A stretch of DNA of 64,000 bases from Adhaeribacter aquaticus DSM 16391. GTDB lineage: Bacteria; Bacteroidota; Bacteroidia; Cytophagales; Hymenobacteraceae. The notes beneath the pieces are model-generated. The model searched no databases. It worked only from the letters and a program-made list of their open reading frames with translations, and was not told where the DNA came from. A program made the translations under genes and the position numbers. The stretch spans positions 3,800,634-3,864,633 of the forward strand of contig NZ_KI421517.1 in the NCBI RefSeq assembly GCF_000473365.1, in the 5' to 3' direction. Positions 27,951 to 35,599 of this stretch are shown piece by piece. The first letter of the stretch is position 1. The number at the start of each line of letters is the position of its first letter.

Positions 27951-28116
27951 CGGCTGGCATTTTTATTATTCTACAATGTTTATGACAACATTGCCTGTTT
28001 TTTGACTTGTTTCAACATACCGGTAGGTCTCAACATTTTGATCCAATTTATAGTATTTAGGTTTTTGTTGTGCCAAGGGATATTTAGGTAATTAACTACA
28101 GAAATAACGATTCATA

Positions 28117-28230
28117 TTATTTCTGTTTATTCTTTGTTCGATCTTGGTAAGTTTTGCTGGCATGCTTCCTGTTAAAAAACATAGCCATACCCTCCATCAA
28201 ACTTCCGAATAATTTTATAATTCCTTCCAT
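28117..28230 (-). CDS. possible small protein, 37 aa
   Basis: An ATG at 28230 opens 37 codons: an amphipathic or hydrophobic start (GIIKLFGSLMEGMAMFF) followed by a strongly basic tail. A perfect 10-base inverted repeat (ACAGAAATAA at 28098-28107, TTATTTCTGT at 28117-28126) overlaps its stop codon. It lies between the two attC-like hairpins of this spacer. No homologue is recognised; treat it as a candidate only. Confidence 0.33.
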   Translation of the reverse strand: MEGIIKLFGSLMEGMAMFFNRKHASKTYQDRTKNKQK

Positions 28231-28299
28231 ATCATAATTTTATTTTTTGTTAATTCCGATCGGGGTTTTGTATTCACCGCAGAACTTTCTAATAAGCAC

Positions 28300-28330
28300 T
28301 AAACTTTTGCTTGCGGGTAGCCGCTGTTAG
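28300..28330. repeat. attC-like hairpin, site B
   Basis: CTAAAC at 28300-28305 can pair with GTTAG at 28326-28330, and an inner hairpin GCGG-GTAG-CCGC occupies 28313-28324. GTTAGGC at 28326-28332 matches GTTRRRY exactly and lies 5 bases after the stop codon of the upstream minus-strand gene. Confidence 0.45.
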
Positions 28331-28337
28331 GCCACGT

Positions 28338-28859
28338 TTACTTTTCGTCTTCCTCCAATATTTTTTTCTTTTCTTTTTCAAATTCTGCCTGAGTTACTAC
28401 CTTTTCATCAAGTAGTTGCTTTAACTCTCTAAGCCTGTCAGCCTTTGATTTTTTCTGATCTTGCTGTGGATTGGTTTTAATTGTTGTTGGTTCGTTACTT
28501 GAACTTGGCATCAATTCATAAGTATGGGTAGGCTTATACTTCATTGTCCAAAGAAAGGGAACCAAAACGAAAATTCCGCCAATAATTGCTCCAACATCAA
28601 CTTCTTCATCTCGTGAAAAGGAAGTGTGTAAAGGGTTATAACCTTCTTTTTCTAATTTAACCATAGTCGTGCTGCCAACTATTTTTGTATCGTGGTGAGT
28701 GTAAGGTGTTGTTCCTACTGGTTCACCATTAAGATAAACTTTTGCATTACTTGGGTTTGATTGTATCAGTGTCGTGCTTGCACAACTTGTTAATAAAATT
28801 GAACCAGTTAATAACAGCGCAATCGTCTTTGGCATTATTGTTTGATTTTTCTTATTCAT
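28338..28859 (-). CDS. PEGA-domain lipoprotein with C-terminal SHOCT domain
   Basis: This 173-residue protein has a lipoprotein signal with a lipobox (GSILLTSC), a PEGA domain (SNPSNAKVYLNGEPVGTTPYTHHD, about residues 33-56), a hydrophobic segment (VGAIIGGIFVLVPFLW, about 88-103) and a C-terminal SHOCT domain (LRELKQLLDEKVVTQAEFEKEKKKIL). PEGA domains are found on cell-surface proteins and SHOCT is a short oligomerisation-type helix pair. The combination suggests a membrane-anchored scaffold of unknown function. Either the ATG at 28859 or that at 28835 could start it. Confidence 0.8.
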   Translation of the reverse strand: MNKKNQTIMPKTIALLLTGSILLTSCASTTLIQSNPSNAKVYLNGEPVGTTPYTHHDTKIVGSTTMVKLEKEGYNPLHTSFSRDEEVDVGAIIGGIFVLVPFLWTMKYKPTHTYELMPSSSNEPTTIKTNPQQDQKKSKADRLRELKQLLDEKVVTQAEFEKEKKKILEEDEK

Positions 28860-28877
28860 TCTGTTTTGAATGTTACA

Positions 28878-28915
28878 TAACGGACCGCGGCTAAAATGCT
28901 TTTTAGCCAGTGTTA
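28878..28915. repeat. attC-like hairpin, site C
   Basis: TAAC (28878-28881) pairs with GTTA (28912-28915). Inside, GGCTAAAA (28889-28896) pairs perfectly with TTTTAGCC (28901-28908) around a four-base loop. The spacers between outer and inner stems differ in length (7 and 3 bases). Confidence 0.5.
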
Positions 28916-28942
28916 GTTCTTGTTTTTTTTATGTAGTTAAAG

Positions 28943-29449
28943 CTATAATTTATAGAACACTTGAATTCTTATACTTGGCAAAACAAAAAAACGCACATCA
29001 CTATCACAATCAAAACAATATTGGTCTCTTTTAATTTTTTGCCATATCTGTATGAATGTTCCAATGTCAGCGTTCAATCCAAACTTATCAGATATATTTA
29101 TATGTTTACCTATATTAGGGGTTAAATAGATGGTTCTCCATTTTATTTCACCATTATCTTCATAAAAGCCGGTAACCCTTTGGCCAAAATACCACGTAGG
29201 TTGATTGGTAAATTTTCTTGAATATTTGAAATTTAGCTTATGTTCAAAGGTCAACTGACGCATCTTTGACGAGGCTGGAATAAATCCTACATTAGCTCCT
29301 AAAGAACTTCTAGTAGTAAGATTTTTATTTAATCCTATATGAATTAAATCAGGGAGTCCTACTCCTGATACTACTTCCCATTTTCTTTTTTGGGCTAAAA
29401 CACCACTAATTAGCATAAAAAAAGCTAATGTTAAAAGAGATAACTTCAT
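28943..29449 (-). CDS. small outer-membrane beta-barrel-like protein
   Basis: This 168-residue protein has a Sec signal peptide (KLSLLTLAFFMLISGVLAQ) and amphipathic beta strands such as KWEVVSGVGLPDLIHIGL, TWYFGQRVTGFY and the terminal RIQVFYKL. It contains a YCFDCDSD segment with two cysteines that could form a disulfide. No domain is recognised. It is strongly AT-rich and flanked on both sides by attC-like hairpins, like a cassette gene. Confidence 0.6.
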   Translation of the reverse strand: MKLSLLTLAFFMLISGVLAQKRKWEVVSGVGLPDLIHIGLNKNLTTRSSLGANVGFIPASSKMRQLTFEHKLNFKYSRKFTNQPTWYFGQRVTGFYEDNGEIKWRTIYLTPNIGKHINISDKFGLNADIGTFIQIWQKIKRDQYCFDCDSDVRFFVLPSIRIQVFYKL

Positions 29450-29468
29450 AAATAGTGTTTTAATAAGA

Positions 29469-29519
29469 ACTAACTAATGGCTAAACGAAACTTGTTCCGG
29501 TTATCCAACTACCGTTAGT
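29469..29519. repeat. attC-like folded site, site D
   Basis: ACTAAC (29469-29474) pairs with GTTAGT (29514-29519). The interior forms a 13-base imperfect stem, 29479-29491 with 29494-29506, matching at 10 of 13 positions around a two-base loop. The outer/inner spacers are 4 and 7 bases. This is the best-folded of the series. Confidence 0.5.
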
Positions 29520-29589
29520 CAGATATATGGAACTACATTAACGAATATACTATATATTAAAATCACTATTCAGACTGTTTGTACAAAAA

Positions 29590-29621
29590 ATAAAGAGGCC
29601 CCTCAATAGGAGCCTCTTTAT
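29590..29621 (-). terminator. terminator after bestrophin gene
   Basis: ATAAAGAGGCCCCT (29590-29603) pairs with AGGAGCCTCTTTAT (29608-29621) with one mismatch. On the minus strand it is followed by a run of T, and it lies downstream of the bestrophin gene. Confidence 0.8.
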
Positions 29622-29773
29622 CCTGCTTTATAACATACTTTACTTTTACTTATTTTCCTCCTGACGTTTAAGTTTTTGTTATCTTTTTTTAGTCAGTAAT
29701 ATTTATGGCGTTCTCTTTATTATGGTGAACAGCCAATTATCAAATAAATCAGGACAATTTAATCCAACTATAT

Positions 29774-30733
29774 CTACAATACAATGCCGTCGGGAGCATC
29801 CTTTTTGGCCGGGAAGTTAGTATCGCCCCATTGTTCTTTCACATTTGTTTCTATGGTTAAACTTAGTGCTGTTAGCGGCACATCTTCCAACCTGTTTTCA
29901 AAGGGATCTTCAGACCTTTCTCCTATTAAATCGAGGCATAAAAAGACAAAAGAGATAATAACAGATACCGGTATGCTGGCCCAACTCAGGTCTTCTACAA
30001 ATACAAACGGCAAAAGCGAAGCGTGAATAAAAACAAACACCCTGGAAAAGAAACTATACTGCCGCAAAAATGGTGTGTTTTTTATTCGCTCACTACGGCC
30101 TTGAATATTATTAAATTCAACGAGCGTTTCTTCAAGTTTTACAAACCGGAAATCGGACAGCCAGCCTTGGTTAAAAGCTAATTGCAAGTCTTTGCCCTGT
30201 TGCTCCAGTAAAAAGTTGGGTGGGTTTTGTTTGTGAATAAAAGCTTCATACTCATCAGCACTTATAAAAGCATTTGCATCTGAATACTCATTGGGTTCCT
30301 CAGAAATTTCTTCCTTGCCCCGATCATTATACACGTGTTTCTTCCGTAAAAAAACCCGTAACCCGTGCACAAATGCAATATGCCGGTACACCATCCGGGA
30401 CTGGTGGGCTTTAACTATTGAGGCTTCCTCGTTATTGGCAGGAATGATCATGGTAATAACCTGTCGGGTCCAGGCCCGGCTATAGTTTACCAATGCTCCC
30501 CAAATTTGCCTGGCTTCCCACCAACGCTCGTAGGCATTACTGGTTTTAAAACCCAGAAAAATAGCCAGTGCCGTACTTAAAGCTGTGATGGCAGTAAAAG
30601 GAATATGTAATTTTAGTACCTTATAAAAATCATGTAATAGATACACCGCAATAGCGAGTAAAATATAATACAACATGCTTTTCCAGGTGTAGTGGAGAAT
30701 CATGTTCCAGGTTATATTTCTTCTTACCAGCAT
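29774..30733 (-). CDS. bestrophin-family ion channel
   Basis: This 319-residue membrane protein matches the bacterial bestrophin family (RFP-TM, UPF0187). It has the family segments ALSTALAIFLGFKTSNAYERWWEAR and WGALVNYSRAWTRQV near residues 50-95, and membrane segments near 25-42 and 225-255. Bacterial bestrophins form pentameric ion channels in the inner membrane; reported examples conduct cations rather than chloride. The C-terminal DLIGERSEDPFENRLEDVPL block is typical. It appears monocistronic with its own terminator. Confidence 0.87.
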   Translation of the reverse strand: MLVRRNITWNMILHYTWKSMLYYILLAIAVYLLHDFYKVLKLHIPFTAITALSTALAIFLGFKTSNAYERWWEARQIWGALVNYSRAWTRQVITMIIPANNEEASIVKAHQSRMVYRHIAFVHGLRVFLRKKHVYNDRGKEEISEEPNEYSDANAFISADEYEAFIHKQNPPNFLLEQQGKDLQLAFNQGWLSDFRFVKLEETLVEFNNIQGRSERIKNTPFLRQYSFFSRVFVFIHASLLPFVFVEDLSWASIPVSVIISFVFLCLDLIGERSEDPFENRLEDVPLTALSLTIETNVKEQWGDTNFPAKKDAPDGIVL

Positions 30734-31190
30734 AATTAAAGTTTTAATGCCTTTACCTTAATATAATCTTATTTGTTCGGGTAGGTGACAAAAAACAGGT
30801 TTAATATAAATAGGATAAAGGGAGTAAAATGCTGATTCTTATTAGCCTAGTAGGGAATTTGTTAAATGACTACTTTAAATTAAAATAGTTAGCCATCAGC
30901 CTAATTGTGTTAAAGTTTTGTGATGTAACATCTATTGCTACCGAATTTGCCATACTCTCTTCTTTACTGATTATTACTTCTGGATAATTTGAAATTTTCA
31001 TTATATGGGTGCAGACAGAACCCATAAGATTATTCCTGCTTTTATGAGCTTTTGAAGCTTATTTTATATTCTTGTCTCTTCCGCTAAGGCTGGTTAAAAC
31101 TAAAAGGAGCTAAAGCCATTTTGTATTGACTTTAGCTCCTTTTATTTTTGAGTGAAATGCTATTAAAGTTACATATTATGTGGTAGAACC
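30734..31190. other. intergenic region with terminator
   Basis: The spacer holds the terminator at 31101-31144 near the end of the ABC-F gene. The remaining 350 bases are AT-rich with nothing I can name. Confidence 0.5.
31101..31144 (-). terminator. terminator after ABC-F gene
   Basis: TAAAAGGAGCTAAAG at 31101-31115 and CTTTAGCTCCTTTTA at 31130-31144 form a perfect 15-base stem with a 14-base loop. A/T-rich ends on both sides suit termination of the minus-strand ABC-F gene. Confidence 0.85.
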
Positions 31191-32831
31191 TTATTTAGCA
31201 GTTCGTTCAATTTCCCGCAGGTTTTCCATTTTCTTGTTACGCAGGAAGCCGTTTATATCTTCGAAGTGTTCTTTAATACGCTTGTTGCCAAATTCAAAAA
31301 CTTTTTCTGCCAAACCATCCAGGAAGTCCCGGTCGTGCGATACTAAAATTAAGGTGCCATCAAATGCTTTAAGAGCATCTTTTAGGATATCCTTGGTTTT
31401 AATGTCCAAATGGTTGGTAGGCTCATCCAGAATTAATAGGTTTACCGGTTGTAGCAATAGTTTTATCATAGCCAAACGGGTTTTCTCACCGCCCGAAAGT
31501 ACTTTTACCTTTTTCTCAACTGTGTCGCCGCTAAACATAAAAGCTCCCAATAAGTCCTTTATTCTGGTACGCATGTCACCAACTGCAATCTGATCTATAG
31601 TTTGGAATATGGTTAATTCTCCGTCCAGTAAAGAAGCTTGGTTTTGGGCAAAATAGCCTATCATGGAATTGTGGCCCAATTGTAAGCTTCCTTCATAATC
31701 AATTTCACCCATTATGGCTTTCACCAAGGTAGATTTACCTTCTCCGTTTTTTCCAACAAAAGCAATTTTCTGGCCTCGTTCAATGGTTATGGAAGCATCC
31801 TGGAAAACCACATGGTCGCCGTACTTTTTCGTCAGGCTGTCTACAATAACCGGATAATTACCGGAACGCGGAGCCGGAGGGAATTTTAAACTTAAGGCCG
31901 AAGTATCTACTTCATCTACCTGAATAATTTCAATTTTTTCCAGCATTTTTACCCGCGACTGCACTTGCAAGGTTTTGGAGTAGGTGCCTTTAAAACGGTC
32001 GATAAAACCTTGAATATCGGCAATTTCTTTTTGCTGGTCTTCGAACTGACGTTGTTGCTGCTCGCGGCGCTCTTTGCGCAGTTGTAAATACTGGGTATAG
32101 GTAACTTTGTAGTCGTAGATGCGGCCCATAGTAACCTCAATCGTCCGGTTGGTTAAATTATCTACGAAGGTTTTATCATGGGAAATAACGATTACCGCCT
32201 TGGCGTTATTTTTCAGAAAATCCTCTAACCACTGAATCGATTCAATATCCAAATGGTTGGTAGGCTCATCTAATAAAATTAAGTCCGGCTTTTGTAACAG
32301 GATTTTAGCTAACTCAATCCGCATACGCCAGCCACCGCTAAACTCGCGGGTAGAGCGGTTTAAATCAGACCGGGAAAAACCTAGGCCCTTTAAAGTTTTT
32401 TCTACTTCGGCATCAAAGTTTATTTCCTCAATAGAATAATATTTTTCGCTTAGCTCTGAAACTTGTTCTATAATCTGGCTGTATTCCTCCGACTCGTAAT
32501 CTGTACGGGTTTCTAACTGTAAATTCAGGTCTTCCATCTGGGTTTTCATAGCCAGAATTTTTGAAAAAGCTTTAGAAGCTTCTTCAAATACCGTACAGTT
32601 GTCTTCGGTAAGTAAGTGCTGAGGCAAATAGGCAATTACCGCATCCTTAGGGGCTGATACTTTGCCCCGGCTGGGTTTACTAACACCGGCTATAATTTTT
32701 AATAAAGTAGATTTTCCGGCTCCGTTTTTACCCATTAGGGCAATCCGGTCATTTTCATTGATATTAAAATTAATGTTGCTGAACAGGGCTGAACCGTTAA
32801 ACTCAACACTTACCGCGTCAACTGAAATCAT
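31191..32831 (-). CDS. ABC-F family ribosome-associated ATPase
   Basis: This 546-residue protein has two ABC ATPase domains in one chain and no membrane segment, the hallmark of the ABC-F family. Walker A motifs are GKNGAGKST and GKNGEGKST, signature motifs are EFSGGWRMR and LSGGEKTR, and both Walker B regions read LLLDEPTNHLD-like. The linker around 240-310 is rich in Arg, Gln and Glu, as expected for the ribosome-contacting helices. The branch looks like YkpA/YbiT rather than Uup. ABC-F proteins act on translating ribosomes; no antibiotic-resistance role is implied. Confidence 0.9.
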   Translation of the reverse strand: MISVDAVSVEFNGSALFSNINFNINENDRIALMGKNGAGKSTLLKIIAGVSKPSRGKVSAPKDAVIAYLPQHLLTEDNCTVFEEASKAFSKILAMKTQMEDLNLQLETRTDYESEEYSQIIEQVSELSEKYYSIEEINFDAEVEKTLKGLGFSRSDLNRSTREFSGGWRMRIELAKILLQKPDLILLDEPTNHLDIESIQWLEDFLKNNAKAVIVISHDKTFVDNLTNRTIEVTMGRIYDYKVTYTQYLQLRKERREQQQRQFEDQQKEIADIQGFIDRFKGTYSKTLQVQSRVKMLEKIEIIQVDEVDTSALSLKFPPAPRSGNYPVIVDSLTKKYGDHVVFQDASITIERGQKIAFVGKNGEGKSTLVKAIMGEIDYEGSLQLGHNSMIGYFAQNQASLLDGELTIFQTIDQIAVGDMRTRIKDLLGAFMFSGDTVEKKVKVLSGGEKTRLAMIKLLLQPVNLLILDEPTNHLDIKTKDILKDALKAFDGTLILVSHDRDFLDGLAEKVFEFGNKRIKEHFEDINGFLRNKKMENLREIERTAK

Positions 32832-32853
32832 GTGCTATTTAAATATTTGGCTG

Positions 32854-32861
32854 CAAAGATA
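32854..32861 (-). promoter_or_regulatory. -7 element candidate for ABC-F gene
   Basis: Read on the minus strand, this is TATCTTTG, matching the Bacteroidota -7 consensus TAnnTTTG, 23 bases upstream of the start codon. I do not see a good -33 element. Confidence 0.4.
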
Positions 32862-33096
32862 CTAGGAATTTCCCTATTGCCTTAGCTTTTAAAGGCAGTT
32901 ATGCTATAATTCCTTAGGTTTTACTTAGAAAAAAAAATGCAGGTAAATAGTTCAAATACGGGTAAGCCGTTAACTGACCAAAACTTTTCCTGATTATCCC
33001 TTTAAGTGCCGATCATCTACGTTTCTTGAGGAAAAAATATAAAACATTTCCTATATAAAACTCGTCTGGAGAGGTCGGAAATCAAACAGGTTATAC

Positions 33097-33993
33097 ATGC
33101 ATATTCTGCAAGGTGGCGTACCCAAGTGTGGTAACTTCTGGTTATATCAAATCATTCAGCAAATTTTGTCCCGGTCGGGCCACAATACCACAACTTTTAT
33201 CCAGCAACAGCCCATTTATAATCTTGCCCGGGAATGGGATTTAAATTATCCAAGTCAGGCGGGAATTGATGTGCTGGAAATAACTGATTTGCAGTACAGC
33301 TACCGGATCAGTAGTATTTTTAGAATGCCTGTTCTGAACCTGGCTGAATACATTATGCAAACCCCGCACGTCTGGACGCATTCACCGGTTTGCAAGAAGA
33401 GTGACGAGGTCTTTAACTTGTTTGATAAAAAAGTGTACATCATCCGGGACCCCAGGGACAGGGCTATATCGGCGGCTAAATATTACACCTCGGAATATAT
33501 GCTGAAATATTACCCGCAACCAGAAACAGACCCGGATAAGTTTTTACAAAAGAATTTTGAGAACCTGATGCACGAGTGGGTATGGCATGTGTATGACCAT
33601 CTCCGGCTTAGCCAGACCTACAATATTCATATAACTTTTTATGAAGCCTTTTTAGCAGATTTTCAGGGAGAATTGACCAGATTGTTAACTTACCTGGGCA
33701 TTGAATTAGGCCCTGAACAAAAAGCGGAACTGGCGGAAGCCATGCATTTTTCAGCACTTAAGAAGCAAAACCCAAAACACCTGAAAAAAGGGGAGTCGTA
33801 TTATTGGAAGAACGGACTAACAAAAGAGCAGCAAGAGAAAGCAGCTATAATGGCAGGCCCGCTTTTACAATACCTGAATTACCCGCTGGAAGAGATATCA
33901 GGTTTACCGGCCTTTACACCAGTGGCCGCCTCTTATTTTGAAGAACTAAAAGAACAGATTATTACCTCGCAACTCCCGCTTTACCAGGAGTAG
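33097..33993 (+). CDS. sulfotransferase-domain protein
   Basis: This 298-residue protein has the PAPS-dependent sulfotransferase pattern: a 5'-phosphosulfate loop GGVPKCGNFWLYQII at 6-20, a 3'-phosphate motif VYIIRDPRDRAISA at 113-126, and a C-terminal LKKGESYYWKNGLT that resembles the KGxxGxWKNxFT motif. It should transfer sulfate from PAPS to a hydroxyl group on a small molecule or glycan. There is no signal peptide. It lies just before the sugar-assembly block, separated by one minus-strand gene, so sulfation of that product is possible but unproven. It converges with the DinB gene with only 2 bases between the stops. Confidence 0.8.
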   Translation: MHILQGGVPKCGNFWLYQIIQQILSRSGHNTTTFIQQQPIYNLAREWDLNYPSQAGIDVLEITDLQYSYRISSIFRMPVLNLAEYIMQTPHVWTHSPVCKKSDEVFNLFDKKVYIIRDPRDRAISAAKYYTSEYMLKYYPQPETDPDKFLQKNFENLMHEWVWHVYDHLRLSQTYNIHITFYEAFLADFQGELTRLLTYLGIELGPEQKAELAEAMHFSALKKQNPKHLKKGESYYWKNGLTKEQQEKAAIMAGPLLQYLNYPLEEISGLPAFTPVAASYFEELKEQIITSQLPLYQE

Positions 33994-33995
33994 GT

Positions 33996-34469
33996 TTACC
34001 AAACCCCTAGTTGCCGACCTATGGTTTTAAGCTGACCAATGTGGTAACCGTTGTGGTGCAAGGTAGTCATGGCCGCCCAGGCAAGGGTTTTGCCATTTGA
34101 TTGCACCTGAAATAAATCTATTTCCGGGTTTTTAACCAGGTCTATCATTTCGTTTAGCTCCTTTTCGAATTCCGCTATGGCTTTTTCCCATTCATCGGCA
34201 GAAGCAGGGGCATAGTTTTCCGGCCAATGCGCATCCGGCCAGATATCCTGGTTATTTTCCGGATCTTTCATAAAGCTCAGAAGCGTATTTTGACGGGCCC
34301 GCATGTGGCCTAATAAAATCCAACCAGAAAAATGTAAACCATTAAGTATTTGGCCGGCTTTATCATACTGAAATTCGCGTAATAAAATTACGGTAGGGGC
34401 AAAGCCACCTACTAAAAGTTCCGCTAAATACGCTCTGGTTAATTGATCAGTAGTATTTTCTGAACCCAT
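33996..34469 (-). CDS. DinB-superfamily protein
   Basis: This 157-residue protein has the DinB_2 four-helix pattern with the metal-binding histidines in LLGHMRARQ near 54 and in LHHNGYHIGQLKTIGRQLG near 137-150. The function in this subfamily is unknown. It starts with ATG at 34469, has no signal peptide and is flanked by genes on the opposite strand, so it is transcribed alone. Confidence 0.82.
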   Translation of the reverse strand: MGSENTTDQLTRAYLAELLVGGFAPTVILLREFQYDKAGQILNGLHFSGWILLGHMRARQNTLLSFMKDPENNQDIWPDAHWPENYAPASADEWEKAIAEFEKELNEMIDLVKNPEIDLFQVQSNGKTLAWAAMTTLHHNGYHIGQLKTIGRQLGVW

Positions 34470-34851
34470 AAAAACTTAAGTTTCCTGTTTATATTGAAAA
34501 ACAACCTTTAATAGGTAAATACATAAAAAGTAAATTATGGGCTGAAACGTAGGGAAGCGTTTTAGGTTTTTTTCTTATCTCAAAAATAAAATTACTGCAT
34601 TTACCCGCACTTTGGTTCGAGTTGATTAAATACAAACATTAATTAGGTTTTGTAGGTAATTAGAATTAGTAGTTTAAAGTTTAGGACTGCTCCAGGTTCA
34701 GAATGGATGCCTTTTCCAGACAAATTAACTTTTAAGGAAAAGATTTATAATTTTTTTAAGCATCTTCTTCTTCTTCTTCAACCCTTTTGCTGAGAATTAC
34801 GTTTTAGGATAGTAAATCAAAATATAGCTATATCGCTATACGTATTGCTTA
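34470..34851. other. divergent intergenic region upstream of the sugar cluster
   Basis: This spacer must hold the promoters of the DinB gene and of the sugar cluster. I see a (TTC)5 tract at 34765-34779 and a small ATAGC...GCTAT inverted repeat at about 34824-34839, close to the cluster's first start codon, but no clear -33/-7 pair. Confidence 0.35.
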
Positions 34852-35571
34852 TTGGAAACGTTTACGCCACATACCCTTACCAATAGAAATGCCCTTATAT
34901 CCGGAGGTCACTCCGGCATCGGATTAGCTGTTGCTGCTAAATTGCAGGCAGCAGGTGCCCAGGCAGCCGTAGCCGATATTTCTTCCCCCAATCATTTACC
35001 TGTTGGCATAACTTCTTTTTCCTGCGACATCACCAATGCTGCCCAAATAGATAATCTCTATGGGGAAGTTAATGCGCATTTTGGTCACCCGGATATTTTA
35101 ATTTCTAATGCCGGACAAGGCATTCATGAAAAACTGACAGAAGGTGATCCGGCTAAATGGCAAAAAGTAATTGAACTAAATTTGCTGGGTGCTTTGCGAT
35201 TAATCAGGGCTTTTGTACCGGGTATGTTGGCTGCCGGTTCGGGCGATGTTGTTTTTATTTCATCAGTTTCAGCGGGCCAGGCTTACCCCTACGGCGGTAT
35301 TTATGCGGCTACCAAATCCGCGTTGCAAACAGTAGCCGAAACCTTACGCCTGGAGGTTTTACCAACCTTACGGGTAATTACCATTGCTCCGGGTGTAACC
35401 GATACGGCCTTTTTTAAAAATACCATTTCGGGTTTTCATACAGCAGACGATATTGGCTATGGTGCTTTGGCACCCGAAACAGTAGCTGATGCGGTGCTTT
35501 ATGCGCTCATGCAGCCGCCGGAGGTTTCGGTTAACCATATAACCGTTAGGCCAACCCTCCAACCTTTTTAA
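34852..35571 (+). CDS. short-chain dehydrogenase/reductase
   Basis: This 239-residue classical SDR has the cofactor motif SGGHSGIGLAVA at 17-28, the NAG motif (LISNAGQG), a catalytic Ser in FISSVSAGQ and the catalytic Tyr-x3-Lys in YAATK. It should be a cytoplasmic NAD(P)-dependent oxidoreductase. The frame lacks an ATG; a stop at 34825 limits it upstream and TTG at 34852 is the best start. It is followed 28 bases later by a sugar epimerase gene and is probably the first gene of the cluster. Confidence 0.82.
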   Translation: METFTPHTLTNRNALISGGHSGIGLAVAAKLQAAGAQAAVADISSPNHLPVGITSFSCDITNAAQIDNLYGEVNAHFGHPDILISNAGQGIHEKLTEGDPAKWQKVIELNLLGALRLIRAFVPGMLAAGSGDVVFISSVSAGQAYPYGGIYAATKSALQTVAETLRLEVLPTLRVITIAPGVTDTAFFKNTISGFHTADDIGYGALAPETVADAVLYALMQPPEVSVNHITVRPTLQPF

Positions 35572-35599
35572 CCTTAAACCAAAAACAAACAAAAGAACT

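Larger units (their letters stand above)
27838..28337. other. spacer with folded repeats and a possible small gene
   Basis: This 500-base spacer contains hairpins at 27924-27950 and 28300-28330 of the kind described for neighbouring spacers, and a possible 37-codon gene at 28117-28230. The rest is AT-rich and unassigned. Confidence 0.45.

Noticed and set aside
31191-32831. ABC-F antibiotic resistance gene
   Set aside because: The protein looks like the housekeeping YkpA/YbiT branch and nothing in the context points to resistance.
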